Origin: Desulfobacula sp.
GTDB lineage: Bacteria > Desulfobacterota > Desulfobacteria > Desulfobacterales > Desulfobacteraceae
DNA length: 44,275 nucleotides
Direction of reading: 5' to 3'
Assembly: GCA_018645325.1 (NCBI GenBank)
Contig: JABGOU010000034.1
Span: 1-44,275 of the forward strand
In this document: positions 30,874-37,900 of the stretch, piece by piece
Position numbering within the stretch: the first letter of the stretch is position 1
Layout: each line of letters opens with the position of its first letter
Made by a program: the position numbers and the translations under genes
The notes under the pieces: generated by a model
What the model was told of the DNA's origin: nothing
The model's input: only the letters and a program-made list of their open reading frames with translations
Database searches by the model: none

Positions 30874-30978
30874 CTTAAAACCCGCTTTTTGACCCCAAAA
30901 ACCGGCGGCTAAGAGCAAAAAACACCCCAAATTTTAATAATTTTACTTTAATAACAAACACTTATCAGGGTCAGACCC
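30874..30978 (+). repeat. R1 repeat, form A
   Basis: CTTAAAACCCGCTTTTTGAC, CAAAAACCGGCGGCTAAGAG, ending ATCAGGGTCAGACCC. Confidence 0.92.
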
Positions 30979-31022
30979 TGAAAAACGAAAAACAGAAATT
31001 TTGTTGCAATTTTGTGTAATAT

Positions 31023-31295
31023 ATGTATAATTCAGACATAACATTTGAATGGGATAATGAGAAAAGCCGCAGTAACCAAACCAAACACGGCATTGATTTT
31101 GATACAGCCAGGGCCTTGTGGGACGATTGCAACCGTGTCGAAATCCAGAGTTCCTATCCACTTTAAAACAGGAGTATTTTGATAGCTAAGCTTGATAAAA
31201 AACTATGGACGGCAATTTTTACGTGGCGCGGGAGTGCCCTGCGAATTATATCAGTTAGACGCGCCAGAAAGCAGGAGGCAAATCTTTATGGTTAA
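31023..31295 (+). pseudogene. brnT: BrnT-type toxin with nonsense codon
   Basis: The frame encodes ITFEWDNEKSRSNQTKHGID, FDTARALWDDCNRVEIQSSY PL, then TAA at 31164-31166, and continues in the same frame NRSILIAKLDKKLWTAIFTW, RGSALRIISVRRARKQEANL YG. The whole (~90 codons) is a normal BrnT ribonuclease toxin (FEWD..K...N..KHGI.F..A; RIISAR.A...E). One substitution (for example GAA to TAA) separates it from an intact gene. The antitoxin gene overlaps its end. Loss of the toxin while the antitoxin survives is the expected harmless direction of decay. Confidence 0.85.
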
Positions 31296-31554
31296 AAAGA
31301 AAATAGCAAAAAGCACGGAAGAATTTGACCGGCGATTCAATGATGGTGAGGATATTCATGATTTGATTGACATCTCCAAAGCCAAAATTGTTCGGCACGG
31401 TAAAAAGGTACGTATCACAATCGATATGGCGGAAGAGCTGGTTAGTGAAATCGATGGCATCCGAGCTACCATAGGTGTGGACCGAGGGGCCTTGATCAAG
31501 GTCTGGCTATACGAAAGGGTAAAACAAGAAAAGGCATTGACTGCGAGAAGCTGA
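31288..31554 (+). CDS. brnA: BrnA-type antitoxin
   Basis: An 88-residue antitoxin (MVKKKIAKSTEEFDRRFNDG, EDIHDLIDISKAKIVRHGKK, VRITIDMAEELVSEIDGIRA, IGVDRGALIKVWLYERVKQE). The C-terminal half is the ribbon-helix-helix DNA-binding domain typical of BrnA. GCAGGAGGCAA precedes ATG 31288. It overlaps the broken brnT by 8 bp, so the order toxin then antitoxin is normal for brnTA. Confidence 0.85.
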   Translation: MVKKKIAKSTEEFDRRFNDGEDIHDLIDISKAKIVRHGKKVRITIDMAEELVSEIDGIRATIGVDRGALIKVWLYERVKQEKALTARS

Positions 31555-31605
31555 AGGCTTATTCCTCAACGATAATAATGCAAGCCTGATTCCTAAAACA
31601 AAATT

Positions 31606-31725
31606 CTTAAAATGCTGTTTTTGACCCCGAAAAGTAGGTTCTAAGAAGTGAAAACGCAGTCATTTGGAACGATTTTCCCATAAAAACAAACTCTTATCGG
31701 GGTCACACTTATCAGGGTCAGACCC
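31606..31725 (+). repeat. R1 repeat, form A, diverged, with doubled right end
   Basis: CTTAAAATGCTGTTTTTGAC, then a diverged middle (AAAAGTAGGTTCTAAGAAGT), CTCTTATCGGGGTCA followed immediately by a second CACTTATCAGGGTCAGACCC. Confidence 0.85.
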
Positions 31726-31748
31726 TGACTAAACTGATTAAGGAAACC

Positions 31749-33446
31749 ATGCCAGACAAAGATAACACACTCGTTGATCTCCTTGTAGACGAAGAGCAGC
31801 ATAGTCTGCTGAAAAATTTAAGCGCCTCCTTGCCGGATGTCATTTTAAATGACCGGCAGATCTGTGACTTTGAGTTGCTGACAACGGGCGTTTTCTCTCC
31901 TTTAAAAGGATTCATGAAACAAATTGATTATGAATCTGTCCTGGACCGCATGCGCCTTGAATCCGGAGAACTCTGGCCTGTTCCCATCTGCCTGGATATC
32001 TCTCAAAGTCTGGCCTCCACCCTTGAAACAGGACAGTCCGTCACCTTAAGAGATCCGGAAGGTTTTCTTTTAGGGATCATGAATATTGAAGATATCTGGA
32101 CTTTGGACATGGAAAAAGAAGCCCTGGCAATTTATGGTACCCAGGACAAAACCCACCCCGGTGTTGACTACCTTTACAGCAAATCAGGCAAATGCTACAT
32201 TGGCGGTGACGTTCAAGCCTTAAGTCTTCCCATTCATCCTGATTTCAAACAGATCAGAAACACTCCGCTTGAAGTCCGGAAAACGTTCTCCAAACTGGGA
32301 TGGAAACGCATTGTAGGGTTCCAGACCCGGCAGCCCATCCACAGGCCCCAGTTTGAAATGACCATCCAGGCCATGCAGAAAGCTCACGCCAACCTTCTTC
32401 TTTTGCCCATAGCAGGCGTTACAAAACCAGGCGACTTTGATCATTTCACCCGCATGCGCTGTTACCAGAAAGTATCAGCTCACTATCCCCCTGACTCATA
32501 TGTGTTAAACCTGCTGCCCCTGGCCATGAGAATGGCTGGCCCAAGGGAAGCTATCCTCCACATGATCATCGGTAAAAATTTTGGCTGCACCCATTTTGTC
32601 ATTGGCCACGATCATGCCTCCCCGGGCAATGGCAGCAGCAATAAACCCTTTTATAAATATGATGAAGCCATAAAACTTGCCGCCAATGCCCACAAAGAAA
32701 TCGGGGTAGATATCGTCACATTTGAAGAAATGGTCTATCTTCCCTTTGAAGATGAATACAAAATTGCAAGCAAGGTTCCAGAAGATACAGACACGATTTC
32801 TTTTACAGGAACAGATATCCAGAAAAGAATCCGGACCGGCAAACGAGTGCCGGACTGGGCTACATTTCCGGAAGTCATCCATGAACTGCAAAAATCCTAT
32901 CCCCCGCCTTTAAAACAGGGGCTTACTATATTCTGCACAGGACTGTCCGGAGCCGGCAAGTCCACCATTGCCAATATCCTTTATTCAAAATTTCTTGAAA
33001 TCGGGACAAGACCCGTCACCCTTCTTGACGGGGATATTGTCAGGAGAAACCTTTCTTCAGAACTCAATTTTTCAAAGGAACACCGGGATATCAATGTAAA
33101 AAGAATCGGTTTTGTCGCAGCAGAAATAACAAAAAACCGAGGCATAGCCATCTGCGCCCCCATCGCACCCTATGAAAAAACACGAACCCGGATCAGAGAA
33201 TCCATTGAAGCCCATGGAGGATTTTTTGAAATCCATGTTTCCACACCCATAACAGAATGTGAAAAAAGGGATAGGAAAGGCATGTATGCCAAAGCAAGGG
33301 CCGGTCTTTTAAAAGGCTTTACAGGCGTGGATGACCCTTATGAAGATCCGTCCAACCCGGAACTCAACATCGACACCACAAGCCTGACACCGGATGAGGC
33401 TGCCCAGCAGGTGATGCTCTACATCAGTCGGCAGGGATTTATTTAA
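31749..33446 (+). CDS. ATP sulfurylase / APS kinase fusion
   Basis: A 565-residue bifunctional enzyme in the order sulfate adenylyltransferase (~1-385) then adenylylsulfate kinase (~390-565). It would convert sulfate and ATP to APS and then to PAPS. The kinase half is complete: P-loop GLSGAGKST (~398-406), LLDGDIVRRNL, and ICAPIAPYEKTRTRIRE. The sulfurylase half has the expected fold markers (LTTGVFSPLKGFM, GFQTRQPIHRPQ, IGHDHASPG), but the HxxH nucleotide motif, normally HRAH, reads HRPQ and the usual GRDHAGPG reads GHDHASPG. Catalytic competence of this half is therefore uncertain. PAPS would suit sulfation of the polysaccharide made by neighbouring genes. It sits between two R1 copies, with no promoter recognised. 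Confidence 0.92.
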   Translation: MPDKDNTLVDLLVDEEQHSLLKNLSASLPDVILNDRQICDFELLTTGVFSPLKGFMKQIDYESVLDRMRLESGELWPVPICLDISQSLASTLETGQSVTLRDPEGFLLGIMNIEDIWTLDMEKEALAIYGTQDKTHPGVDYLYSKSGKCYIGGDVQALSLPIHPDFKQIRNTPLEVRKTFSKLGWKRIVGFQTRQPIHRPQFEMTIQAMQKAHANLLLLPIAGVTKPGDFDHFTRMRCYQKVSAHYPPDSYVLNLLPLAMRMAGPREAILHMIIGKNFGCTHFVIGHDHASPGNGSSNKPFYKYDEAIKLAANAHKEIGVDIVTFEEMVYLPFEDEYKIASKVPEDTDTISFTGTDIQKRIRTGKRVPDWATFPEVIHELQKSYPPPLKQGLTIFCTGLSGAGKSTIANILYSKFLEIGTRPVTLLDGDIVRRNLSSELNFSKEHRDINVKRIGFVAAEITKNRGIAICAPIAPYEKTRTRIRESIEAHGGFFEIHVSTPITECEKRDRKGMYAKARAGLLKGFTGVDDPYEDPSNPELNIDTTSLTPDEAAQQVMLYISRQGFI

Positions 33447-33448
33447 TT

Positions 33449-33553
33449 CTTACAATGCTGTTTTTGACCCCAAAAAGCGGCGGCTAAGAGCAAAAAACAC
33501 CCCAAATTTTAACAATTTTCCCATAAAAACAAACACTTATCAGGGTCAGACCC
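33449..33553 (+). repeat. R1 repeat, form A
   Basis: Begins 3 bp after the sat-cysC stop: CTTACAATGCTGTTTTTGAC, CAAAAAGCGGCGGCTAAGAG, ending ATCAGGGTCAGACCC. Confidence 0.92.
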
Positions 33554-33582
33554 GGCCAAATGCGCAGGCCATGACAAAAAAG

Positions 33583-33611
33583 TTGTCCTTATTAAATTTA
33601 TAACTTATAAT
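33583..33611 (+). promoter_or_regulatory. Promoter of the MITE-interrupted VapBC-like pair
   Basis: TTGTCC (33583-33588), 17-bp spacer, TATAAT (33606-33611), 29 bp after R1. Confidence 0.6.
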
Positions 33612-33647
33612 AAAGATCAATTAAGTATTATTTTAAGGAGTCGCATC

Positions 33648-33860
33648 ATGGAAGCCATTGAATTTAAGGCGAAAATCAAAAACGGATTTATTCGTATTCC
33701 TGAAAAATTTAAACAAAGAACCAACGGCAATGTAAAAGTTATTATTATAAGTGAACAAAAGGCCAAGCAGACCGATATAATCAATAAGTTGTTGTTAAAT
33801 CCTATAAGATCAAAGGGTTTCTCACCTTTTTTGAGAAAAGAAATCTATGAGCGCTTTTAA
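33648..33860 (+). CDS. VapB-like antitoxin
   Basis: A 70-residue protein (MEAIEFKAKIKNGFIRIPEK, NGNVKVIIISEQKAKQTDI, RSKGFSPFLRKEIYERF). The N-terminal strand pattern 'K.G.I.IPEK......G.VKVII' is that of AbrB-like antitoxins, and it resembles the antitoxin at 36114 (MKAVEYTTNISKNGVLLLPK). TAAGGAGTCGC precedes the ATG. It overlaps the start of the disrupted vapC by 14 bp. Confidence 0.8.
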   Translation: MEAIEFKAKIKNGFIRIPEKFKQRTNGNVKVIIISEQKAKQTDIINKLLLNPIRSKGFSPFLRKEIYERF

Positions 33861-34428
33861 TATACAGCCTGAAGCAACATACTTCATAGATAGTGCCTGA
33901 ACGGAAACCCGTGTTTGGGCGAAAAATTGCCCATATACAAGGCGCAAGAAAGTTTGAAACCGGAGTGTACTCCTGTACATGAGGATTTCAAACTTTTGCA
34001 GCAACGCAGTAGATGGGTGAGTTTTCGTTCAAACACTAGATACAAATATATGGCTTTATGCATTTATCCAGAGTCAAAATGCAAAAAAAAATGAAATAGC
34101 AAGAGTTATTATCAAAGAATGTGAAATTGTTATCAGCACCCAGATAATCAATGAGATGTGTGTGAATCTGATAAAAAAAGTGGGTTTTTCAGAAATTGAA
34201 ATCCAAAATTTGGTAGCATCTCTCTACCGGAAATATACAGTTTTTGAGTTATCACAAGACATACTTGTAAAAGCTTCAAAAATACGCACTAATAACAGCT
34301 TCTCTTTTTGGGATAGCATCGTGGCAGCCAGCGCTTTGGATTGTGATGCGGAGTATTTAATATCTGAAGACATGCAGGATGGGTTTCTTCTTGAAAACAG
34401 TCTTAAAATAATAAATCCATTTGCATAA
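33847..34428 (+). pseudogene. vapC: VapC-like PIN toxin disrupted by a MITE
   Basis: ATG 33847 reads MSAFNIQPEATYFID; after the inserted 33893-34036 element and one duplicated TAGATA the frame resumes TNIWLYAFIQSQNAKKNEIA. Removing the insert restores YFIDTNIWLYAF, the PIN N-terminus with the first catalytic Asp. The rest is intact: IINEMCVNLI (Glu), SFWDSIVAASALD (Asp), LISEDMQDG (Asp), ending at 34428. The insertion adds 150 bp, a multiple of three, but brings a TGA at 33898-33900, so no full toxin is made. Confidence 0.9.
33893..34036. mobile_element. 144-bp MITE with 6-bp target duplication
   Basis: TAGATA is present on both sides (33887-33892 and 34037-34042), and excision of one copy plus 144 bp restores the vapC reading frame exactly. 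The ends are imperfect inverted repeats: GTGCCTGAACGGAAACCC at the left, and GTGTTTGAACGAAAACTC as the reverse complement of the right end (14 of 18 match). An internal inverted repeat (AGTTTGAAA...TTTCAAACT around GTGTACTCCTGTACAT) gives a strong hairpin. It encodes nothing and needs a transposase in trans. Confidence 0.92.
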
Positions 34429-34487
34429 AATAAATACTGTACCCATCAACAATTACAATAAGAAAGCCGCTGCCCCCAGGCAAAAAT

Positions 34488-34593
34488 CTTTAAAACCTAC
34501 TTTTTGACCCCAAAAAGCGGCGGCTAAGAGCAAAAAACACCCAAAATTTTAACAAGTTTTCTTTAATAACAAACACTTAGTAGGGTCAGACCC
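34488..34593 (+). repeat. R1 repeat, form A
   Basis: CTTTAAAACCTACTTTTTGA, CAAAAAGCGGCGGCTAAGAG, ending AGTAGGGTCAGACCC. A short second tip (AGTAGTCCAGACCC) follows at ~34605-34620. Confidence 0.9.
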
Positions 34594-34833
34594 TGAAAAA
34601 CAGTTAGTAGTCCAGACCCGGTGTTTGACTATTATGAGCAAATAAATTAAAATAGTTAATTAAAGATTAACTGGAACTGTAGGAAATACACAGAAACGAG
34701 TTAAAGCCTATACAGGAAGATGGAATGCATATAATATTTAAAAAAAATATCGATAAAATAAAAACCTTATGTATGAATCATAACATTAAATCCGACTTAT
34801 CAGGTCAGACCCGTTATTAAGGAGGTAACCAAT
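34594..34833. other. Gap with stray repeat tips
   Basis: About 240 bp, AT-rich, no gene. It ends with another R1-like tip, CTTATCAGGTCAGACCCGTT (34796-34815), directly before the AAGGAGG of the next ORF. Confidence 0.5.
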
Positions 34834-35064
34834 ATGGAAGCTGCAACACCAATGTCCCCTGAATCATTAACAACAGTTGAGATTTTGGAAAGTATAAGTG
34901 TAACACATCGAAATCAAGCTTTAGAAATGTTAAGAACTTTTGCATATGAACTTCGCAGTGAACAGAAATGGGAGGAATTGTATTCAAAGCATCCTGGGCC
35001 GATGAAAAAAATGGCAAAACAGGCGCTTAAAGAATACAAAGAAGGAAAGAGCCGGGAATTGTAA
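34834..35064 (+). CDS. Orphan antitoxin-like ORF whose 3' end is repeat sequence
   Basis: A 76-residue helical, acidic/basic protein (MEAATPMSPESLTTVEILES, VTHRNQALEMLRTFAYELRS, KHPGPMKKMAKQALKEYKEG). AAGGAGGTAACCAAT gives a very good binding site. No toxin gene follows: the last codons (GAA TTG TAA) already belong to the middle of an R1 repeat. The gene has thus been joined to a half R1, losing its tail and probably its partner. Family uncertain; RelB/Phd-like antitoxin is a guess from size and context. Confidence 0.55.
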   Translation: MEAATPMSPESLTTVEILESISVTHRNQALEMLRTFAYELRSEQKWEELYSKHPGPMKKMAKQALKEYKEGKSREL

Positions 35065-35105
35065 CAAATTTTCTTTAATAACAAACACTTATTAGGGTCA
35101 GACCC
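35058..35105 (+). repeat. R1 right half, form A
   Basis: AATTGTAACAAATTTTCTTT, AATAACAAACACTTATTAGG, GTCAGACCC; the left half with the hairpin is missing. Confidence 0.88.
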
Positions 35106-35119
35106 CGTTATAAAACATC

Positions 35120-35148
35120 TTGATTATGGCTATAAAGATGGCTATAAT
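35120..35148 (+). promoter_or_regulatory. Promoter of the Phd/VapC pair
   Basis: TTGATT (35120-35125), 17-bp spacer, TATAAT (35143-35148). ATGGCTATAA occurs twice in tandem (35126 and 35139 onward), a possible operator. Confidence 0.65.
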
Positions 35149-35183
35149 GGATAAAAACATAAAGTATCAAGGAGGTGATAATA

Positions 35184-35465
35184 ATGCAAAAGCAATTTTC
35201 CATAGCTGAAGCAAAAAACAGACTTCCCGCCATTATTCATTATGTCGAAAAGGGGCCATATATCGAGTTGACCAGACGAGGAAAACCAGTTGCAGTATTG
35301 CTGTCGATTCAAGAATATGAACGGCTCAGCCGCAAATATTCGGGTTTTTGGAATACCATTTTGGAATTTCGGCGAAAGACTGAGGATGAAGGGGTTGAGA
35401 TTTCTGACAGGGATTTCAACGGGCTTCGAGACCTGTCTTCTGGAAGAGAAGTCCAGTTAAGATGA
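35184..35465 (+). CDS. Phd/YefM-type antitoxin
   Basis: A 93-residue antitoxin with the Phd/YefM DNA-binding fold: QFSIAEAKNRLPAIIHYVEK, GPYIELTRRGKPVAVLLSIQ, EYERLSRKYSGFW. AAGGAGGTGATAATA precedes ATG 35184; the GTG at 35175 lies inside the binding site and is not the start. The C-terminal tail overlaps the vapC start by 4 bp. Confidence 0.9.
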   Translation: MQKQFSIAEAKNRLPAIIHYVEKGPYIELTRRGKPVAVLLSIQEYERLSRKYSGFWNTILEFRRKTEDEGVEISDRDFNGLRDLSSGREVQLR

Positions 35466-35890
35466 TGAAATATCTCATCGATACAAACGTACTTTCAGAG
35501 GCAGTGAAAACAATCCCTGATAAATTGGTCATGAATATGCTTGAAAAATGTCAGCACGAAATAGTCACTGCTGCGCCGGTTTGGCATGAACTCCAATTTG
35601 GTTGTCAGCGCCTTGCCCGATCCCGTAAACGTGAAATTATTGCTTCATTTCTTAACGACGTTGTCAAGCGCACGATGCTTATACTTCCTTATGATGACAG
35701 GGCAGCAGAGTGGCATGCAGGGGAACGTGCCAGATTATCATCAAAAGGCTTAACCCCCTCATTTGTTGATGGACAGATTGCGGCAATATCAGTGGTGAAT
35801 GGTTTGATACTGGTAACACGGAACATTGATGATTTTAAACAGTTTTTAAGGCTGAAGATTGAAAACTGGCACTTCCCGAAATCTGAATGA
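35462..35890 (+). CDS. vapC: VapC-family PIN toxin
   Basis: A 142-residue PIN ribonuclease: MMKYLIDTNVLSEAV (Asp 7), TAAPVWHELQFGCQRL (Glu), LTPSFVDGQIAAISVVNG (Asp) and LVTRNIDDFKQF (Asp). The start overlaps the Phd-type antitoxin gene. All catalytic acids are present, so it should be functional. Confidence 0.92.
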   Translation: MMKYLIDTNVLSEAVKTIPDKLVMNMLEKCQHEIVTAAPVWHELQFGCQRLARSRKREIIASFLNDVVKRTMLILPYDDRAAEWHAGERARLSSKGLTPSFVDGQIAAISVVNGLILVTRNIDDFKQFLRLKIENWHFPKSE

Positions 35891-35923
35891 TAAAGATTTT
35901 AAGCCCATTGAGAAAATCTGCGG

Positions 35924-36028
35924 CTTAAAATGCTGTTTTTGACCCCGAAAAGCGGCGGCTAAGAGGAAAAAACACCCTAAAATGTAACGATTATCCTTCG
36001 AAAACAAACACTTATCAGGGTCAGACCC
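35924..36028 (+). repeat. R1 repeat, form A
   Basis: CTTAAAATGCTGTTTTTGAC, CGAAAAGCGGCGGCTAAGAG, variant middle CGATTATCCTTCGAAAACAA shared with 27517-27620, ending ATCAGGGTCAGACCC. Confidence 0.92.
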
Positions 36029-36113
36029 TGCCTGATAATAGAAAAAGGATTTGCAGAAATTTAAGTTTATGGTTACACTGTTACAGATATAATCAAACAG
36101 GGAGTAATAACGT

Positions 36114-36371
36114 ATGAAAGCAGTCGAATATACAACTAATATATCAAAAAATGGAGTGCTTTTACTCCCAAAAAAAATTTTACAAGAACTGAATGTTATG
36201 AAGAATTCAAAGATTAAGGTTGTGTTATTATATGAGGATGAACCTGGTAAAAAAGATTTGACACGATTTTGCGGGAAGTGGCAGGATAAAAGAGATGCGG
36301 ATACAATCATAAAGGAAATTTATGCCGATCGGGATAAAAATATTCGATCAGAATCAGTAACTAAACCATGA
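36114..36371 (+). CDS. VapB-like antitoxin (AbrB-type N-terminus)
   Basis: An 85-residue antitoxin (MKAVEYTTNISKNGVLLLPK, KILQELNVMKNSKIKVVLLY, EDEPGKKDLTRFCGKWQDKR). CAGGGAGTAATAACGT precedes the ATG and TATAAT (36088-36093) is a fair -10. It overlaps the toxin start by 4 bp. Ninety bases of it (36175-36264) are found identically, inverted, at 8078-8167 within a chimeric relic. Confidence 0.87.
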   Translation: MKAVEYTTNISKNGVLLLPKKILQELNVMKNSKIKVVLLYEDEPGKKDLTRFCGKWQDKRDADTIIKEIYADRDKNIRSESVTKP

Positions 36372-36766
36372 GTTATCTGCTTGATACAGACATCATTATA
36401 TATTGGCTGAACGATGCTATTCCGAATATACGGAATAAAATAAACAGCATAGCTAATGATGAAATTTATATATCTTCTATTACAGTCGCCGAACTCTATT
36501 TTGGCGCTTATTATTCGTCACAAGTGATTAAAAACATAGAACTTCTAAATGAATTCACTTCTGAGCTTAACATACTTTATTTAGATACTGAATGTGGTAA
36601 AATTTTTGGTAAGATTAAGGCTGATTTAAAAAAAGAAGGAAAAATTATCAACGACTCAGATTTATTTATTGCATCGATTGCAATAAATAATAAAATGCGG
36701 CTGGTGACCAACAATGACAAACACTTCAAGAGAATAGAAGATTTGCAGGTAGAAAACTGGATATGA
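36368..36766 (+). CDS. vapC: VapC-family PIN toxin
   Basis: A 132-residue PIN toxin: MSYLLDTDIIIYWLN (Asp 6), ITVAELYFGAYYS (Glu), IINDSDLFIASIAINN (Asp) and LVTNNDKHFKRI (Asp). ATGA overlap with the antitoxin. The C-terminus RIEDLQVENWI is the normal ending of this VapC type. Confidence 0.93.
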   Translation: MSYLLDTDIIIYWLNDAIPNIRNKINSIANDEIYISSITVAELYFGAYYSSQVIKNIELLNEFTSELNILYLDTECGKIFGKIKADLKKEGKIINDSDLFIASIAINNKMRLVTNNDKHFKRIEDLQVENWI

Positions 36767-36811
36767 TCGGCAGGATTTAAACAATCTGCCCTGATCTGAG
36801 AAAATCTGTGG

Positions 36812-36916
36812 CTTAAAATGCTGTTTTTGACCCCAAAAAGCGGCGGCTAAGAGCAAAAAACACCCCAAATTTTAACAATTTTTCTTTAATAACAAACACT
36901 TATCTGGGTCAGACCC
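36812..36916 (+). repeat. R1 repeat, form A
   Basis: CTTAAAATGCTGTTTTTGAC, CAAAAAGCGGCGGCTAAGAG, ending ATCTGGGTCAGACCC. Confidence 0.92.
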
Positions 36917-36943
36917 TGCTAATCCGCTAACAGGGATATCCAC

Positions 36944-36971
36944 TTGACATATCCCAAGTTAGCTTTATAAT
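36944..36971 (+). promoter_or_regulatory. Promoter of the VapBC pair at 37.0 kb
   Basis: TTGACA (36944-36949), 16-bp spacer, TATAAT (36966-36971), 28 bp after R1. Confidence 0.75.
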
Positions 36972-37009
36972 GTTAAGAAACAGACAAACTTTTTTCTGGA
37001 GATATCATA

Positions 37010-37246
37010 ATGAAAAGTGTGCAAACAAAAATTTTCAAAAGCAACCGAAGTCAAGCTGTTCGACTACCTAAAGATGTTGCTTTTCCAGAATCAGTAAAGG
37101 ATGTTGATATTATTGCCATTGGAAACAAGCGCATTATTGCACCAGTTGATCAATCCTGGGATGAATGGTTTGATGCGCCAGGAGTTTCCAGCGATTTTAT
37201 GACAACGCGCAGGCAGCCGGAGGATCAGCTTCGGGAAACATTATAA
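37010..37246 (+). CDS. vapB: VapB antitoxin (SpoVT/AbrB type)
   Basis: A 78-residue VapB: MKSVQTKIFKSNRSQAVRLP, KDVAFPESVKDVDIIAIGNK is the classic 'K.F.NGRSQAVRLPK' AbrB-type domain, followed by DQSWDEWFDAPGVSSDFM, a toxin-binding tail. TCTGGAGATATC precedes the ATG. One-base overlap with vapC. Confidence 0.93.
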   Translation: MKSVQTKIFKSNRSQAVRLPKDVAFPESVKDVDIIAIGNKRIIAPVDQSWDEWFDAPGVSSDFMTTRRQPEDQLRETL

Positions 37247-37650
37247 TGCTGAAGTATCTGCTGGATACAAATATTGTAATCTACACTATGAAAAATCGCC
37301 CACAGCAAGTGAAAAGGCGTTTTAAACAGCACAGAGGTCAGATGTGCATTTCCAGCGTGACTTTGGGAGAACTGATTTTTGGTGCGGAACATTCAAAGCA
37401 GGTGGAACAGAATTTATCAGATATTGAAGCAATGGTTGCTCGACTTGAAGTATTGCCCTTTGACAACAAACCAGCATATCATTTCGGACAGATTCGGGCT
37501 TCATTATATAGTATAGGCAAACCCATTGGACCGTATGATATGATGATTGCCGGGCATGCAAGAGCATCCGGGTTGACGCTGGTAACAAATAATATCAAGG
37601 AGTTTGAACGTGTGCCGGGATTGATATTGGAGAATTGGGTCAGACCCTGA
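37246..37650 (+). CDS. vapC: VapC PIN toxin ending inside the repeat tip
   Basis: A 134-residue PIN toxin: MLKYLLDTNIVIYTM (Asp 7), SVTLGELIFGAEHS (Glu), GPYDMMIAGHARASG (Asp) and TLVTNNIKEFERV. The last codons TGG GTC AGA CCC TGA are the R1 tip GGGTCAGACCC plus TGA, so the natural ending (usually ...LENW plus one to few residues) is taken from the repeat. No R1 body follows. Confidence 0.92.
   Translation: MLKYLLDTNIVIYTMKNRPQQVKRRFKQHRGQMCISSVTLGELIFGAEHSKQVEQNLSDIEAMVARLEVLPFDNKPAYHFGQIRASLYSIGKPIGPYDMMIAGHARASGLTLVTNNIKEFERVPGLILENWVRP
37637..37647 (+). repeat. R1 right tip inside vapC 3' end
   Basis: GGGTCAGACCC, read in frame as part of VapC codons. The rest of R1 is absent. Confidence 0.85.
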
Positions 37651-37654
37651 AAAT

Positions 37655-37896
37655 GATAAGATATTGAGAGACAGAATGACAATTTATCAATTATAGATGT
37701 TGAAGAAGCTATGCTAACAGGCAGAGTTTTGGAGAATATAAAGACATAGGAAGGGGTGAAAGTTGTTTGATAGTTGGATTTACCAACAGCGGGAAACCGG
37801 TTCATGTAGTATGTGGTTTAAATGAAAATAGCTTAGTCATTATCACAGTGTATATACCGGGTCCTCCTAAATTTAAAAATCCATATGAAAGAGGTT
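37655..37896 (+). pseudogene. Frameshifted DUF4258-type protein
   Basis: Pieces in two frames read DNLSIIDVEEAMLTGRVLEN (37678 on) and LIVGFTNSGKPVHVVCGLNE, NSLVIITVYIPGPPKFKNPY. Together they match DUF4258 proteins (RelE-like fold; 'DV..AL..G.ILE...C...G.T..G.P.HVV......IIT.Y.P'). The N-terminus is missing and a frameshift lies near 37750. The gene directly upstream of the zinc-finger ORF fits the usual DUF4258-YgiT pair. Confidence 0.7.
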
Positions 37897-37900
37897 AAAA

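Noticed and set aside
31749-33446. Dissimilatory sulfate-reduction sat gene
   Set aside because: Fusion to APS kinase and the polysaccharide and TA context point to PAPS synthesis; no apr or dsr genes are nearby, so sulfate reduction cannot be inferred from it.
36066-36093. Full promoter for the 36114 VapBC pair
   Set aside because: TATAAT at 36088-36093 is good, but no acceptable -35 is found at the right distance, so only the -10 is mentioned.
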